From contig CAIXRA010000028.1 in assembly GCA_903921725.1 (NCBI GenBank), positions 61,051-125,050 on the forward strand: a stretch of 64,000 nt of DNA, written 5' to 3'. Both the position numbers and the translations under genes were made by a program. Under the pieces are notes generated by a model, which was not told the DNA's origin, did not search any database, and saw only the letters and a list, made by a program, of their open reading frames with translations. Position 1 is the stretch's first letter. Each line of letters begins with the position of its first letter. Of this stretch, positions 1 through 8,451 are shown piece by piece. Source of the DNA: an uncultured Lentisphaerota bacterium. GTDB lineage: Bacteria > Verrucomicrobiota > Lentisphaeria > Oligosphaerales > CAITYL01.

Positions 1-6
1 CGGTGT

Positions 7-2112
7 ATGATCAAGCCGATTGCACCAGATGACGACGGGTGGGACGCGCCGCCTTCCGGCGAGGATGAGATCATCCTCGAGGCGCCGCCGCCGCCCGATG
101 ATGCGCGCGCCGGGGCGTCCGTCCCCATGCCGGACGCGGGGACGGAGGCGTTCTTCGGGCCGGACTCGCCGTTGAAGGCGGCCCATTTCCACGGCGGCCG
201 GAACTACGAGCCGCGGCCGCAGCAGGCGGCGATGGCGCGCGCCGTGGCGCAGGCGCTGACGGAGGGGCGGCACCTGTGCGTCGAGGCGCCGACCGGCGTG
301 GGCAAGACCTTCGCCTACCTAGTTCCCGCGCTCTATTTCTCCTTGCGCCGCGGTCTGCCCACCGTGGTCAGCACGCACACCATCAGCCTCCAGGAACAGA
401 TCATGGAGAAGGACGTCCCCGTGCTGCGGAAGCTGCTGGGGTTCCCCTTCAAGGTGGCGCTGGCCAAGGGGCGCGGGAACTACGTCTGCCTGCGGCGGCT
501 GCACGCGGCGGTCGGGGCGCACCAGGATTACCTGCCGGGCGCGGACCTGCCGGAGCTGGAGCGTGTCTGGGAGTGGTCGAAGGGCACCGCCGACGGCTCG
601 CGCAGCGACCTGGATTTCGAGGTCTCCCACACTGTATGGGAGGCCGTGTACTGCGAGCCCGGGAACTGCCTCAACCAGCAGTGCCCGTTTTACCGCCAGT
701 GTTTCCTGATGAAGGCCCGTTTCCAGCTGCTGGACGCGAACCTGATCGTGGCCAACCACGCGCTGTTCTTTTCCGACATGGCGATGAAACGCGCCGCGGC
801 GGAGGCGGGCGGCGGCGCCGGGGCGGGCACCGCCGGCATTCTGCCGGAATACGGCGCGGTCGTGCTTGACGAGGGGCACACGGTCGAGGACACCTCCGCC
901 ATGCACCTCGGCCTGCGCGTGGCCTCCTACGGCGTGCGCAAGATGCTCCTGCGCCTCTACAACCAGGAGCGCAACCGCGGCCTGCTGCTCGGCTCCTCCC
1001 GCTCCGAAGTCCGCGCGGAGGTCGCCAAGGCGCTGGAGGCCTCCGACCGCCTCTTCTCGCGCATCCTGGAGTGGATGGACGGGCAGAAGGCGAACCCGCC
1101 GGCGTACGACGGCTCCTCGCTCATCCCCGACCTGCTCGGGGATTACCTGGACAATGTGGCGGAGGAGGTCGGCAAGCTCGCCAAGGCGGAGCCGGACGCC
1201 GGCCGCGCGCAGGAGCTGAAGGCGGTCGCCGGCCAGCTCGCCGAATACCGGCTGGGGCTCCACGCCTTCCTCAACCGCACGCTCGACGGGCACGTCTACT
1301 GGATCGAGCGCCACGGGCAGGCCGGCCGCAGCGTCGTGCTCAACGCCGTGCCGGTCGAGATCGCCCCGCGCCTGGAGCGCGAGCTGTTCGCGCAGCCGTT
1401 CACCGTCATCGTCACCAGCGCCACCCTCGCCGTGCGCGGGAAGCTCGACTATTTCCTGAAGCGCGTCGGCGCGTCGAAGGCGGAGACGCTCATGCTCGAC
1501 TCGCCGTTCGACTTCGCGCGCCAGGTCACGCTCTACACGCCGCTCGACATGCCGAAGCCGGACGCCCCCGGGTTCCTGTCCGCGGCCTGCGAAAAAATCC
1601 GGCATTTCCTGCTGGAGACCCGCGGGCACGCCTTCGTGCTGTTCACCAGCTACCGGATGATGCAGGAGGTCGCGGCGGAGCTGGACCACTTCTTCAAGAA
1701 CTCCCGCCTCGAGCTGCTCATGCAGGGGGCCGGTCTGCCGCGGACGCGACTGCTGGAGAAGTTCCGCACCACGCCGAACGCCGTGTTGTTCGGCACGGAC
1801 AGCTTCTGGACCGGCGTGGACGTGCCCGGCGACGCGCTCATCAACGTGATCATCGTCAAGCTGCCGTTCCAGGTCCCGGACCACCCGCTGGTCCTGGCGC
1901 GCTCCGAGGCCGTCGAACGCCGCGGCGGCAGCGCCTTCCGCGACTACGCGCTGCCCGAGGCGATCCTCAAGTTCCGCCAGGGGTTCGGCCGCCTGATCCG
2001 CAGCCGCGACGACCACGGCATCGTCGTCGTCCTCGACAACCGCATCTCCACCACCGGCTACGGCCGCATGTTCCTCGAGTCCCTCCCCGAATGCCGCCGC
2101 ATGGTGTTCTGA
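7..2112 (+). CDS. dinG: DinG/XPD-family ATP-dependent DNA helicase
   Basis: Superfamily 2 helicase of the DinG/YoaA/XPD group, expected to unwind DNA (or R-loop/damage intermediates) 5'-3' with ATP. Visible motifs are Walker A APTGVGKT at residues 94-101, Walker B/DExH box LDEGH near 287-291, and four to five cysteines (C161, C216, C221, C226, C232) where the family's iron-sulphur domain lies. The C-terminal helicase half has the GTDSFWTGVDVPG and QGFGRLIRS motifs. The 701-residue length fits the family. The box reads DEGH rather than the common DEAH. The first ATG is 6 bases from the window edge and the frame is open upstream, so the start is not proven. The first ~60 residues are acidic and proline-rich with no recognisable domain. 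The gene is followed by a repeat-filled gap. Confidence 0.9.
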   Translation: MIKPIAPDDDGWDAPPSGEDEIILEAPPPPDDARAGASVPMPDAGTEAFFGPDSPLKAAHFHGGRNYEPRPQQAAMARAVAQALTEGRHLCVEAPTGVGKTFAYLVPALYFSLRRGLPTVVSTHTISLQEQIMEKDVPVLRKLLGFPFKVALAKGRGNYVCLRRLHAAVGAHQDYLPGADLPELERVWEWSKGTADGSRSDLDFEVSHTVWEAVYCEPGNCLNQQCPFYRQCFLMKARFQLLDANLIVANHALFFSDMAMKRAAAEAGGGAGAGTAGILPEYGAVVLDEGHTVEDTSAMHLGLRVASYGVRKMLLRLYNQERNRGLLLGSSRSEVRAEVAKALEASDRLFSRILEWMDGQKANPPAYDGSSLIPDLLGDYLDNVAEEVGKLAKAEPDAGRAQELKAVAGQLAEYRLGLHAFLNRTLDGHVYWIERHGQAGRSVVLNAVPVEIAPRLERELFAQPFTVIVTSATLAVRGKLDYFLKRVGASKAETLMLDSPFDFARQVTLYTPLDMPKPDAPGFLSAACEKIRHFLLETRGHAFVLFTSYRMMQEVAAELDHFFKNSRLELLMQGAGLPRTRLLEKFRTTPNAVLFGTDSFWTGVDVPGDALINVIIVKLPFQVPDHPLVLARSEAVERRGGSAFRDYALPEAILKFRQGFGRLIRSRDDHGIVVVLDNRISTTGYGRMFLESLPECRRMVF

Positions 2113-2144
2113 GCCGGCGGGAGCCGGGGGATGATGCGTTTCGA

Positions 2145-2193
2145 GTTGCCTGTTGCGTGTTGCGCGTTGAACACGAAACACGAAACAGGCAAC
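2145..2193. repeat. Heptamer repeat (GTTGCGT family) with inverted second half
   Basis: Tandem heptamers of the GTTGCNT type are followed by ACGAAAC heptamers and AGGCAAC, so the second half is close to the reverse complement of the first. The same (GTTKCRT)n family occurs twice inside manA in this window, where it is translated. Confidence 0.75.
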
Positions 2194-2205
2194 GAACCCG
2201 CGCCG

Positions 2206-2218
2206 GGGCGGGACGCCC
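2206..2218. repeat. GGGC-N5-GCCC mini-hairpin, copy 1
   Basis: A GGGC(GGGAC)GCCC micro-palindrome. Further copies are seen at 2419-2431, 2441-2453, 16145-16157, 27307-27319 and 27436-27448. Two of them (2441 and 27436) continue into a CGCTCCCA-like tail. Confidence 0.6.
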
Positions 2219-2266
2219 GGCGGTGCTCCGCTGTTTTGGGAGTACGGCAAGAATGGCCGTGACTAA

Positions 2267-2407
2267 AGTAGCGCGGTGCTTCAGCCCGCGATTACTGGCA
2301 CCGTCCGGGGGGTGGGATGCGAAAAAAAGCGGACTCCATGCGGCGTTCCCATTCCAAAGGGCCGGCCCCATGCCAACGCATATCGCGGGCTGAAGCACCG
2401 CGTTACT
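2267..2407. repeat. Long inverted repeat (25 of 26 bases) around a 89-nt loop
   Basis: The left arm 2267-2292 and right arm 2382-2407 are reverse complements with one mismatch, sharing the core GCGGTGCTTCAGCCCGCG. The arrangement is that of a REP/BIME-like or MITE-like intergenic element. No ORF of its own is recognisable in the loop. Confidence 0.8.
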
Positions 2408-2418
2408 GATGTACCACC

Positions 2419-2453
2419 GGGCAGGATGCCCGGCGGAAGCGGGCGGGACGCCC
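2419..2453. repeat. Pair of GGGC-N5-GCCC mini-hairpins
   Basis: GGGC(AGGAT)GCCC at 2419-2431 and GGGC(GGGAC)GCCC at 2441-2453 lie back to back. A further CCGCC(tgaa)GGCGG hairpin follows near 2470. Together with the neighbouring elements this fills most of the 556-nt gap between dinG and fabG. Confidence 0.65.
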
Positions 2454-2529
2454 ACGCTCCCATCCTGCGGCCGCCTGAAGGCGGAACTACAAACGAACCG
2501 CTCCAACCTATTTCGCGCTCATTTTGTGG

Positions 2530-2668
2530 TCAACCCGTTCTCCGCGCCTCTGCGTCTCTGCGCGAGAAAAGCGTTTTGCGCGTGCGGTCTTGCTTCAGGA
2601 TCAGGTTCTGGAAGATGAGCCAGCCCATGCCGTTGTCGGCGGTGACGGTGATGGCGGACGGTTCCGGG
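2530..2668 (-). pseudogene. Short coding remnant downstream of fabG, running into repeat DNA
   Basis: Directly after the fabG stop, in another frame of the same strand, the sequence reads ITVTADNGMGWLIFQNLI with typical GC-rich codon choice for about 27 codons. The frame then continues into the intergenic repeat ctctgcgtctctgcgcgag (read as RRDAEARR) and stops at 2530. No start codon gives a reasonable protein, so it looks like the 3' end of a lost gene. I do not recognise its family. Confidence 0.35.
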
Positions 2669-3418
2669 TCACAGCCCGCCGGTAATCTCCAGCGTGGCGC
2701 CGGTGATGTAGGCGGCCTCCGCGGAGGCCAGGAACAGCACGGAGGAGGCGACCTCCTCCGCCTTGCCGAACCGCTTCATCGGCACCATGGCGCGGTAGGC
2801 GGCCGCGGTCTCCGCCGGCAGGTCGGCGATGAAGTCGGTCTCGATGAACCCCGGCGACACGCAGTTGACGGTGATGCCGCGGCGGGCGACTTCCTTGGAA
2901 AGCGAGCGGGTGAAGGCGACCTGGCCGGCCTTTGCCGCCGCGTAGTTGGCCTGCCCCTCGAACCCGAGCTTGCCGGAGGGGGAGGTGATGCTGATGATGC
3001 GGCCGGAGCGGTTGCGCATCATGAGCTGGACAGCGAACTTGGACATGGCGTAGGTGCCGCCCAGGTTCGTGTCGAGCACCTTCTGCCAGTCGTCGCGGGA
3101 GAGCATGCCGACCACGCCGTCGCGGCGGATGCCGGCGTTGTTGACCAGGATGTCGGGCTTCACGCCAGCGGCCTCGATTCCCTTGTAGAAATGCTCCACG
3201 GCGGCGTAGTCGCCGACATCGAAGCGGTGGAGCGTGAGGCGCCCCGCGAATTCCGCGCAGGCGGCCTGGAACGCCGCCGCGGCCGCCTCGTTGCCCGCAT
3301 AGGTGGCGTGGACGGCGGCGCCGGCCTTGAGCAGGGCCAGCGTGATGGCGGCGCCGATGCCGCGCGTGCCTCCGGTTACAATGGCCGTCCGCCCGGTGAA
3401 ATTGAACGTCGTTGTCAT
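2669..3418 (-). CDS. fabG: 3-oxoacyl-ACP reductase (short-chain dehydrogenase)
   Basis: A 249-residue classical SDR with NAD(P)H-binding TGGTRGIG near residue 15 and the structural NNAGIRRD motif. The Ser-Tyr-Lys catalytic set lies in ITSPSG and YAAAKAG, and a PGFIETDF segment follows. It would reduce 3-ketoacyl-ACP to 3-hydroxyacyl-ACP in fatty acid synthesis or a related polyketide-like pathway. No acyl carrier protein or ketosynthase gene lies beside it, so the exact substrate is open. The ATG at 3418 opens directly into the first beta strand. A TTCAAA-N17-TATAGT promoter lies about 80 bp upstream. Confidence 0.88.
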   Translation of the reverse strand: MTTTFNFTGRTAIVTGGTRGIGAAITLALLKAGAAVHATYAGNEAAAAAFQAACAEFAGRLTLHRFDVGDYAAVEHFYKGIEAAGVKPDILVNNAGIRRDGVVGMLSRDDWQKVLDTNLGGTYAMSKFAVQLMMRNRSGRIISITSPSGKLGFEGQANYAAAKAGQVAFTRSLSKEVARRGITVNCVSPGFIETDFIADLPAETAAAYRAMVPMKRFGKAEEVASSVLFLASAEAAYITGATLEITGGL

Positions 3419-3496
3419 GAAGCCTCGCGGTTCGTTGGCACCGGCGGCGCTCCGTGCTGTTCCGGAAAGGGAAACGCCGCCGCCGGCATGCCGGCT

Positions 3497-3525
3497 ACTA
3501 TAGCCCGGGGGGCGCGGATTTTGAA
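3497..3525 (-). promoter_or_regulatory. Sigma70-like promoter of fabG
   Basis: Reading the minus strand, -35 TTCAAA, 17-nt spacer, -10 TATAGT. The -10 is followed by AGCCG, as it also is upstream of the glycogen fusion gene. Confidence 0.6.
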
Positions 3526-3641
3526 CCGGCCTCCGCGGGAACCGGCAAAACCGTTGAATTGCGCAAAAGGCGCACGAAATTCCAAGCCGGAGGTTTCATG
3601 AAGCCGCGCACAGTGCGGACTCCGCATCCTGCGGCATGGTA

Positions 3642-4733
3642 TCACGCATCATCGGCCGCGGTTCCCTTCCGTGCCTTGCGGGTTCCGCTGACGGGGCCTT
3701 CGTGGAAGAACGACTGCGGCGTGGCGGCCTTTCGGATATTGCGCTCGAACAGTTCCGGCGCGCCCTTTTCCTCCGGCCCGTCCGCGGGATTGACGGTGAT
3801 GACGAGCGGGCGGTGGTCGGAGGCGATGTACCAGTCGGCGAAGCCGGGGATGAAGGTCCGTGCGAGGTCGATTTCCGGCAGCAGTCCGTGGCTGGCGAGT
3901 GCGTAGTCGATGCGGGAATAGTCGTCGGACTCGTCCTGAAGGTGGGTCCAGGCGAGCCCGGCGGCGTCCTGCGGGCGCAGGTCGAAGAGCTGCACCCGTG
4001 GATTGCGGGACCGGCGGCTGTAGAGCGTGGTGAGCGGGGAGCTGTCGGGCGAATCGTTGAAATCGCCCACGACGAGAACATTGGCGCCTGCGTCCTCCGC
4101 GAGGATGCCGGCGACCACATAGCGGAGCTGGCGCGCCTCGTAGCGGCGCATGTCGGTCTGCCCCAGCGGGTCGAACAGCTTGCTCTTCAGGTGCGCGGCG
4201 AGCAGGTGCAGCGTGTAGCCGTTGGGCCACTTGTAGACGACGTGGGCGAAGCCGCGCAGGACGGGCACGGAGCGGCCGTTGAGGTTGTAGCACTGGTTCA
4301 GCTCATGCCGTACTTCGGCGGGCTTGATCTTGGAGAGGATGCCGATGCGGCGTTCGAACTCCTGCTCCTTCTTCCGGCGCGCCGGATCCAGCGCGGGTTC
4401 CACCAGGGAGCGGAACGGATAATCCGCGCCGTTTTTCTTGAGCAGTCCGGCCAGTTCGTCGAGCGCGTCCCGCCCGCTCAGCTCGATGAGTACGGCGATG
4501 TCGGGGTTGAGCTTGCCGAGCATGGCGGCTACCATGGCGCGGGATTCGGGGGATTTGAGCTGCGGCTGCTTCAGCGAGGTGAAGTTGTAGAGGTTGTAGC
4601 TGACGATGCGGACGGGCTGGGGCGCGGCGGGTTTGGCGCCGTCCGCCTCCGCCGCCGGCGCGCGGAGCCCGCCGCCGGAAAGCAGCAGAAGCAGGGGGGC
4701 AAGGATCAGCCGCCGTGGGATGCCTGCGCGCAT
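3642..4733 (-). CDS. Secreted endonuclease/exonuclease/phosphatase-family hydrolase
   Basis: A 363-residue protein starting at MRAGIPRRL, with an N-terminal hydrophobic signal sequence (LILAPLLLLLSG) ending near an AEA site. It is therefore probably exported. The mature part shows the EEP (DNase I-like) signature: RIVSYNLYNF at the first strand, an ELSG Glu, VVGDFNDSP, and SDHRPLVIT with the catalytic Asp-His pair at the C-terminus. The fold covers nucleases and sugar or lipid phosphatases, and the substrate cannot be told. The ORF track extends it to 5189, but that part lies antiphase to rsfS on the same strand and is a shadow. It follows rsfS by about 80 nt and may be cotranscribed with nadD-rsfS. 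Confidence 0.8.
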   Translation of the reverse strand: MRAGIPRRLILAPLLLLLSGGGLRAPAAEADGAKPAAPQPVRIVSYNLYNFTSLKQPQLKSPESRAMVAAMLGKLNPDIAVLIELSGRDALDELAGLLKKNGADYPFRSLVEPALDPARRKKEQEFERRIGILSKIKPAEVRHELNQCYNLNGRSVPVLRGFAHVVYKWPNGYTLHLLAAHLKSKLFDPLGQTDMRRYEARQLRYVVAGILAEDAGANVLVVGDFNDSPDSSPLTTLYSRRSRNPRVQLFDLRPQDAAGLAWTHLQDESDDYSRIDYALASHGLLPEIDLARTFIPGFADWYIASDHRPLVITVNPADGPEEKGAPELFERNIRKAATPQSFFHEGPVSGTRKARKGTAADDA

Positions 4734-4815
4734 GTGTTTCCCAATCAAAGACAGGAAGGACGCCTGCCGGAGTTGCAGCGGACGCAGGGACGGGAAAGCG
4801 CCGCGCCGGCGCGGT

Positions 4816-5238
4816 TCATTTCCGCGGTCGTGCCGCGGGTTTCGGGCGCACCACTGGCTTGGGTTTGTCGAGTTCGATGACCGGATTGGCGGCGAACAGC
4901 TCGTCGATCTTGTAGAAACCGCGGAGATCCGGATGGAACAGGTGGACGAGGACGTCGCCGAAATCGGCGATGACCCAGCGGCTTTCCGGCGTGCCGGAGA
5001 GGGTGCGGCACTTGACGCCGTGTTCGGCCAGCCCCTTTTCCAGGTGCTTGGCCAAGGCGCGCAGATGCGGGTCTGACGTGCCGCTGGCGACAAGGTAGAA
5101 GTCGGCGAGGACGGAATTCCTGCGGACATCGTACAGGACGACCTCTTCGGCCTTGGCGTTCTCACAGATCTCGGCGGCGCGCCGGGCAACGGCTTCCGCG
5201 TCGGTCAGTCTCGGCTTGGTTTCCGTGGTTTCCGCCAT
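4816..5238 (-). CDS. rsfS: Ribosomal silencing factor RsfS
   Basis: A 140-residue protein of the Iojap/RsfS family, which binds L14 on the 50S subunit and blocks subunit joining when nutrients are short. Diagnostic stretches are VLYDVRRNSVLADFYLVASG, the GTPESRWVIADFGDVLVHLF core and the FY-x-ID-ELF segment. The C-terminus carries a lysine/proline/arginine tail (KPKPVVRPKPAARPRK) beyond the normal domain. It starts 2 nt after the nadD stop, the classic nadD-rsfS pairing. Confidence 0.92.
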   Translation of the reverse strand: MAETTETKPRLTDAEAVARRAAEICENAKAEEVVLYDVRRNSVLADFYLVASGTSDPHLRALAKHLEKGLAEHGVKCRTLSGTPESRWVIADFGDVLVHLFHPDLRGFYKIDELFAANPVIELDKPKPVVRPKPAARPRK

Positions 5239-5240
5239 GG

Positions 5241-5954
5241 TTACTCCTTCGTGGGCTCGTTGCGGTAGAGCGTGTGCAGTTCAATGTAGCGGATGACGGC
5301 TTCGGGGACAAGCCCGGCGAGCGTTTTCCCGTCGGCGATGAAGGCGCGGACCTCCGAGGAGGAGACGGGCAGCATGGCCGCGTCGAGGACGCTTGCCTGG
5401 AGCTTGTTCGCGTTGCGGTTGCCGAAGCAGTCGGCCAGCTCCGGGGTTTTCGGGTTCGCCACGCCGGGGCGCGGGTAGACAATGAAGTTGAATTGCGCGA
5501 CCAGTTCCTGGGCGCGGTGCCAGGTGTGCAGCTCGGCGAGGCAGTCCATGCCCATCAGGAAGACGATTTCGCGGCCGGGATAGGCGGCGCGCAGCATGTC
5601 GAGCGTGGTGATGGTGTAGGAGGGCTGGTCGTTCTTCTGCAGCTCGATGTCGGAGACGCTGAACTGCGGGAAGGGGCGGACGGCCTCCTCCAGCATCGCC
5701 AGGCGGTCGGCTCCGGGGGCCAGGCCGGCGTGCGGCTTGTGCGGGGGGATGCCGGCGGGGACGAACAGCACCTCGTCGGCCAGCCCCAGGCGCAGGACAT
5801 GTCCGGCGAGCGACAGGTGGCCGTTGTGCACCGGGTTGAAGGAGCCTCCGAACACGGCCACGCGGGAACGCACGGGTTTGGCGGGCAGCATGTCGGGCGC
5901 GGGCAGGGAAGGGGACGGGCGGAGCTTGTTCTGGGGGGCGTGGGTCGTGTTCAT
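5241..5954 (-). CDS. nadD: Nicotinate-nucleotide adenylyltransferase
   Basis: A 237-residue nucleotidyltransferase that adenylates nicotinate mononucleotide in NAD synthesis. The GGSFNPVHNGHL motif (the T/HxGH nucleotide-binding signature), FVPAGIPPHKP, and the SSSEVRAFIADGK (ISSTxIR-like) segment near the C-terminus are all present. The first ~30 residues before RVAVFGG are extra compared with the core family, so translation may begin later, at the methionine of MLPAKPVRS. The gene is directly upstream of rsfS. Confidence 0.92.
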   Translation of the reverse strand: MNTTHAPQNKLRPSPSLPAPDMLPAKPVRSRVAVFGGSFNPVHNGHLSLAGHVLRLGLADEVLFVPAGIPPHKPHAGLAPGADRLAMLEEAVRPFPQFSVSDIELQKNDQPSYTITTLDMLRAAYPGREIVFLMGMDCLAELHTWHRAQELVAQFNFIVYPRPGVANPKTPELADCFGNRNANKLQASVLDAAMLPVSSSEVRAFIADGKTLAGLVPEAVIRYIELHTLYRNEPTKE

Positions 5955-6135
5955 GTGCGCTTTCTGGCTTTATCCTGACGTTGGGCTAAAATATAGCCTC
6001 TGGAACGGAAATAGTAAGGGGAGGGCGGGAACGTAACATGGAACGCGGAAGGCGGACGGCGGAACGCACGTTGCACGGCCGGGCGCAGGCCCGCCTCCCA
6101 TCAGCCACAAACCCACGGACTACACCCCACAAACC

Positions 6136-7008
6136 ATGCCTCACACCCTGACCATCACGACGCCGGCCAAGATTAACCTCTATCTCGAGATTCTCGGGAG
6201 GCGGCCGGACGGCTACCACGAAATCCGCACGGTTTTCCTGCCGCTGCCGGAATTGACGGACACGCTCGCGCTGGAGCCCGGAGCGCCCGGCATCCGCCTG
6301 GCCTGCGACAACCCGGAGGTGCCGGCGGACGGGCGGAACTTGGTTTGGAAGGCCGCGGAACGGTTTGCGGCGGCGGCCGGGGTTGCGCCGGCGTGGAGCT
6401 TCCGGCTTGAGAAACGGATTCCGGCCTCGGCCGGCCTCGGCGGCGGGAGTTCCGACGCGGCGGTGGCCCTGCGTATTCTCAATACCCTGCACGGCAACGT
6501 ACTGCCGATGGAGGTGCTGCGCGCTCTGGCGGTCCGGCTCGGCGCGGATGTCCCGCTGTTTCTGGATCCGGCCCCCGCCGTGGGTACGGGCATCGGCGAG
6601 CTTTTGCGGCCGCTGCCGCCGGTGCGTCCCCTGCCGCTGGTGCTGGTGAATCCGCTGTTCCCGGTGGCGACGGTGTGGGCGTACCGGAATGCGGGGCTTG
6701 TGCCGCGGCCGCCCGCGCCGCCGTTGGAACCGCTGCTGGCCGCGCTGGCAGACCCCGCCGCGCCGCTGGAGGCGGTGGCGGCCGGCAGCTGCAACGCGCT
6801 GGAACACGCCGTCTGCCGCAAGTTTCCGGTGCTGGCGATTCTCCGGGAGCGGCTGATGGACCTCGGCTGCCTGGCCGCGCATGTCAGCGGCAGCGGCGGC
6901 ACGGTCTACGGCATCTGCCCGCCGGGACGCCAGGAGGAGATCCGGGCCCGCATCGAAACCGGAGCCGGAATGCCGCTGTGGACGTTCGCCACGGTTGCGG
7001 GCGAGTAA
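6136..7008 (+). CDS. ispE: 4-diphosphocytidyl-2-C-methyl-D-erythritol kinase
   Basis: A 290-residue GHMP kinase of the non-mevalonate (MEP) isoprenoid pathway, phosphorylating the 2-hydroxyl of CDP-ME. It shows the N-terminal PAKINLYL with catalytic Lys, GRRPDGYHEI, and the ATP-binding IPASAGLGGGSSDAA at about residues 95-108. GADVPLF with the catalytic Asp and the C-terminal HVSGSGGTVYG glycine loop are also present. Divergent from nadD across about 180 nt that contains purine-rich ggaacg-type repeats. The start is the ATG giving the expected short N-terminus. Confidence 0.93.
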   Translation: MPHTLTITTPAKINLYLEILGRRPDGYHEIRTVFLPLPELTDTLALEPGAPGIRLACDNPEVPADGRNLVWKAAERFAAAAGVAPAWSFRLEKRIPASAGLGGGSSDAAVALRILNTLHGNVLPMEVLRALAVRLGADVPLFLDPAPAVGTGIGELLRPLPPVRPLPLVLVNPLFPVATVWAYRNAGLVPRPPAPPLEPLLAALADPAAPLEAVAAGSCNALEHAVCRKFPVLAILRERLMDLGCLAAHVSGSGGTVYGICPPGRQEEIRARIETGAGMPLWTFATVAGE

Positions 7009-7016
7009 CGCCATTG

Positions 7017-7040
7017 CTGAATCCGGCCGCCGGATTTCAG
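7017..7040. terminator. Hairpin between convergent ispE and kinase genes
   Basis: CTGAA-TCCGG / CCGGA-TTTCAG stem with a short CCG loop and a small bulge, lying 8 nt after the ispE stop and 55 nt beyond the convergent kinase stop. No clear T tract, so a bidirectional terminator is only likely. Confidence 0.4.
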
Positions 7041-7095
7041 GTTCAAGCAGGACTCCGGCGTTCCGCATCCAAAATCAGAAAACGGAAATCCGCCA

Positions 7096-8379
7096 TCAAT
7101 CCTCGTCCGGCGTGTCCAGCAGGGCATTGACGCCCTTGTAGAAATCACATCCGCCCTGGGCGCGCAGCGTGCAGGGCTGGAGGCCGCTGATGATGCGGTC
7201 GCGGAGCGCATGGAGCCTGACGCGCTGGTCGTACATGATCCGCATGACGTCTCGGACTGCATCCTGGACATGGGCGATGCTCTGGAAGCGCCGGCTGCGC
7301 TGGGGTTCCAGGCATTTGCGGATGACGCCGCCCAGCTCGTCGCGCCCGGGCTTGTACTTGCTCACGGGGATGATTTCGCCGCGCTTCTTCAGCGTCAGCA
7401 TCTTGTCCAGCGGCAGGGTGGGGTCGAAGGGCGGATGGAGGGTGACGGCCTCGTAGAGGGTGCAGCCGTAGCCGTAGATGTCGGAGCGCTCGTCCACCTT
7501 GTCGCCGTCGATGAACTGTTCGGGCGCCATGTGCACCGGGGAGCCGAGGAAGCTGGAGTCGTTGACCCGCCGCGCGTTGTCATAGATGTCGTGGATGCCG
7601 GGCAGGCGTCCCTTGGGGAAACGGATGCGGCCGGTGTCCGGGTCGGAGCTCGGCTTCTCCTCCTCGACCTTGGCGATGCCCCAGTCGATGAGGTAGACCT
7701 CGCCATGCTCGCCGACGAGGATGTTGGCGGGTTTCACATCCTGATGCACGACGCCGCGGGAATGGGCGTAGGCAAGGGCGTCGCCCACCTTGAGGAAGGC
7801 GCTGATCCGCTCGGAGAGTTTGCCGAATTTCCGGGCAATGACGGCGTTCCGCTTGCGGAGGCCGATGATGATGTCAAGGAAAGTGTGCCCGCGCTCCACC
7901 ATCTGCATGGTGAAGAACGGCTGGTTGGAGAGCGGGTCGATGCCGCAGTCGTAGATGGGGACGATGTTCGGGTGCTGGAGCTGCGAGGTGACCTGCGCCT
8001 CGTGGATGAAGCGGCAGACGTCCAGCGGCCGGCTGCCCTCCGGCAGAATCTTCATGGCGACCGGGCGGCAGAGGTGCAGATCGGCCGCGCGGAAGACCCG
8101 CGACATGCCGCCGACACCGATTTCACCGGCGTACACATAGCGCTCCCGTGTAAGCCATTCCCGGAACTGGTCGTTGGAGAAGTTGTCCGTCCCGGAGTCG
8201 GGGGCTGCCGGAGAATCCGCCGCTTTGCCGATGGTGGCTGGCCGCGCCGCCATCTCGCGGTTTTCCTTGCGGTTGGCGCGCCCCAGCATGGAGAGCAGGT
8301 TGTGGAGGTCGGCCTCCGAAACGTGCTCGACGGTTTTTCCGGTCTTTGCCTGTTGGGATTTTTTTGGAGGCCTGCCCAT
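7096..8379 (-). CDS. Serine/threonine protein kinase (Hanks type, soluble)
   Basis: A 427-residue protein with an ~85-residue polar N-terminus followed by a full Hanks-type kinase domain. The domain shows the glycine loop GVGGMSRVF, VAMK (ATP Lys), the catalytic loop HQDVKPANIL, DWG in place of DFG, and APEQF. The catalytic loop is HQD, not HRD, so this is a non-RD kinase unlikely to depend on classic activation-loop phosphorylation. No membrane segment or C-terminal sensor domain is present. The ORF track starts at 8394. I prefer the second ATG (MGRPPKK), which is preceded at good distance by GAAGGG. The substrate is unknown. Confidence 0.87.
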   Translation of the reverse strand: MGRPPKKSQQAKTGKTVEHVSEADLHNLLSMLGRANRKENREMAARPATIGKAADSPAAPDSGTDNFSNDQFREWLTRERYVYAGEIGVGGMSRVFRAADLHLCRPVAMKILPEGSRPLDVCRFIHEAQVTSQLQHPNIVPIYDCGIDPLSNQPFFTMQMVERGHTFLDIIIGLRKRNAVIARKFGKLSERISAFLKVGDALAYAHSRGVVHQDVKPANILVGEHGEVYLIDWGIAKVEEEKPSSDPDTGRIRFPKGRLPGIHDIYDNARRVNDSSFLGSPVHMAPEQFIDGDKVDERSDIYGYGCTLYEAVTLHPPFDPTLPLDKMLTLKKRGEIIPVSKYKPGRDELGGVIRKCLEPQRSRRFQSIAHVQDAVRDVMRIMYDQRVRLHALRDRIISGLQPCTLRAQGGCDFYKGVNALLDTPDED

Positions 8380-8451
8380 GTTGCGCCCTTCCATTCTTGC
8401 CGGCGGCGGCGCCGGTCGTTTCGTCTGGTGAAATCCAGGGTCCGTGAAGCT

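Noticed and set aside
2267-2407. Insertion sequence ends
   Set aside because: The 26-nt arms enclose only 89 nt with no transposase; the element is too small for an autonomous IS.
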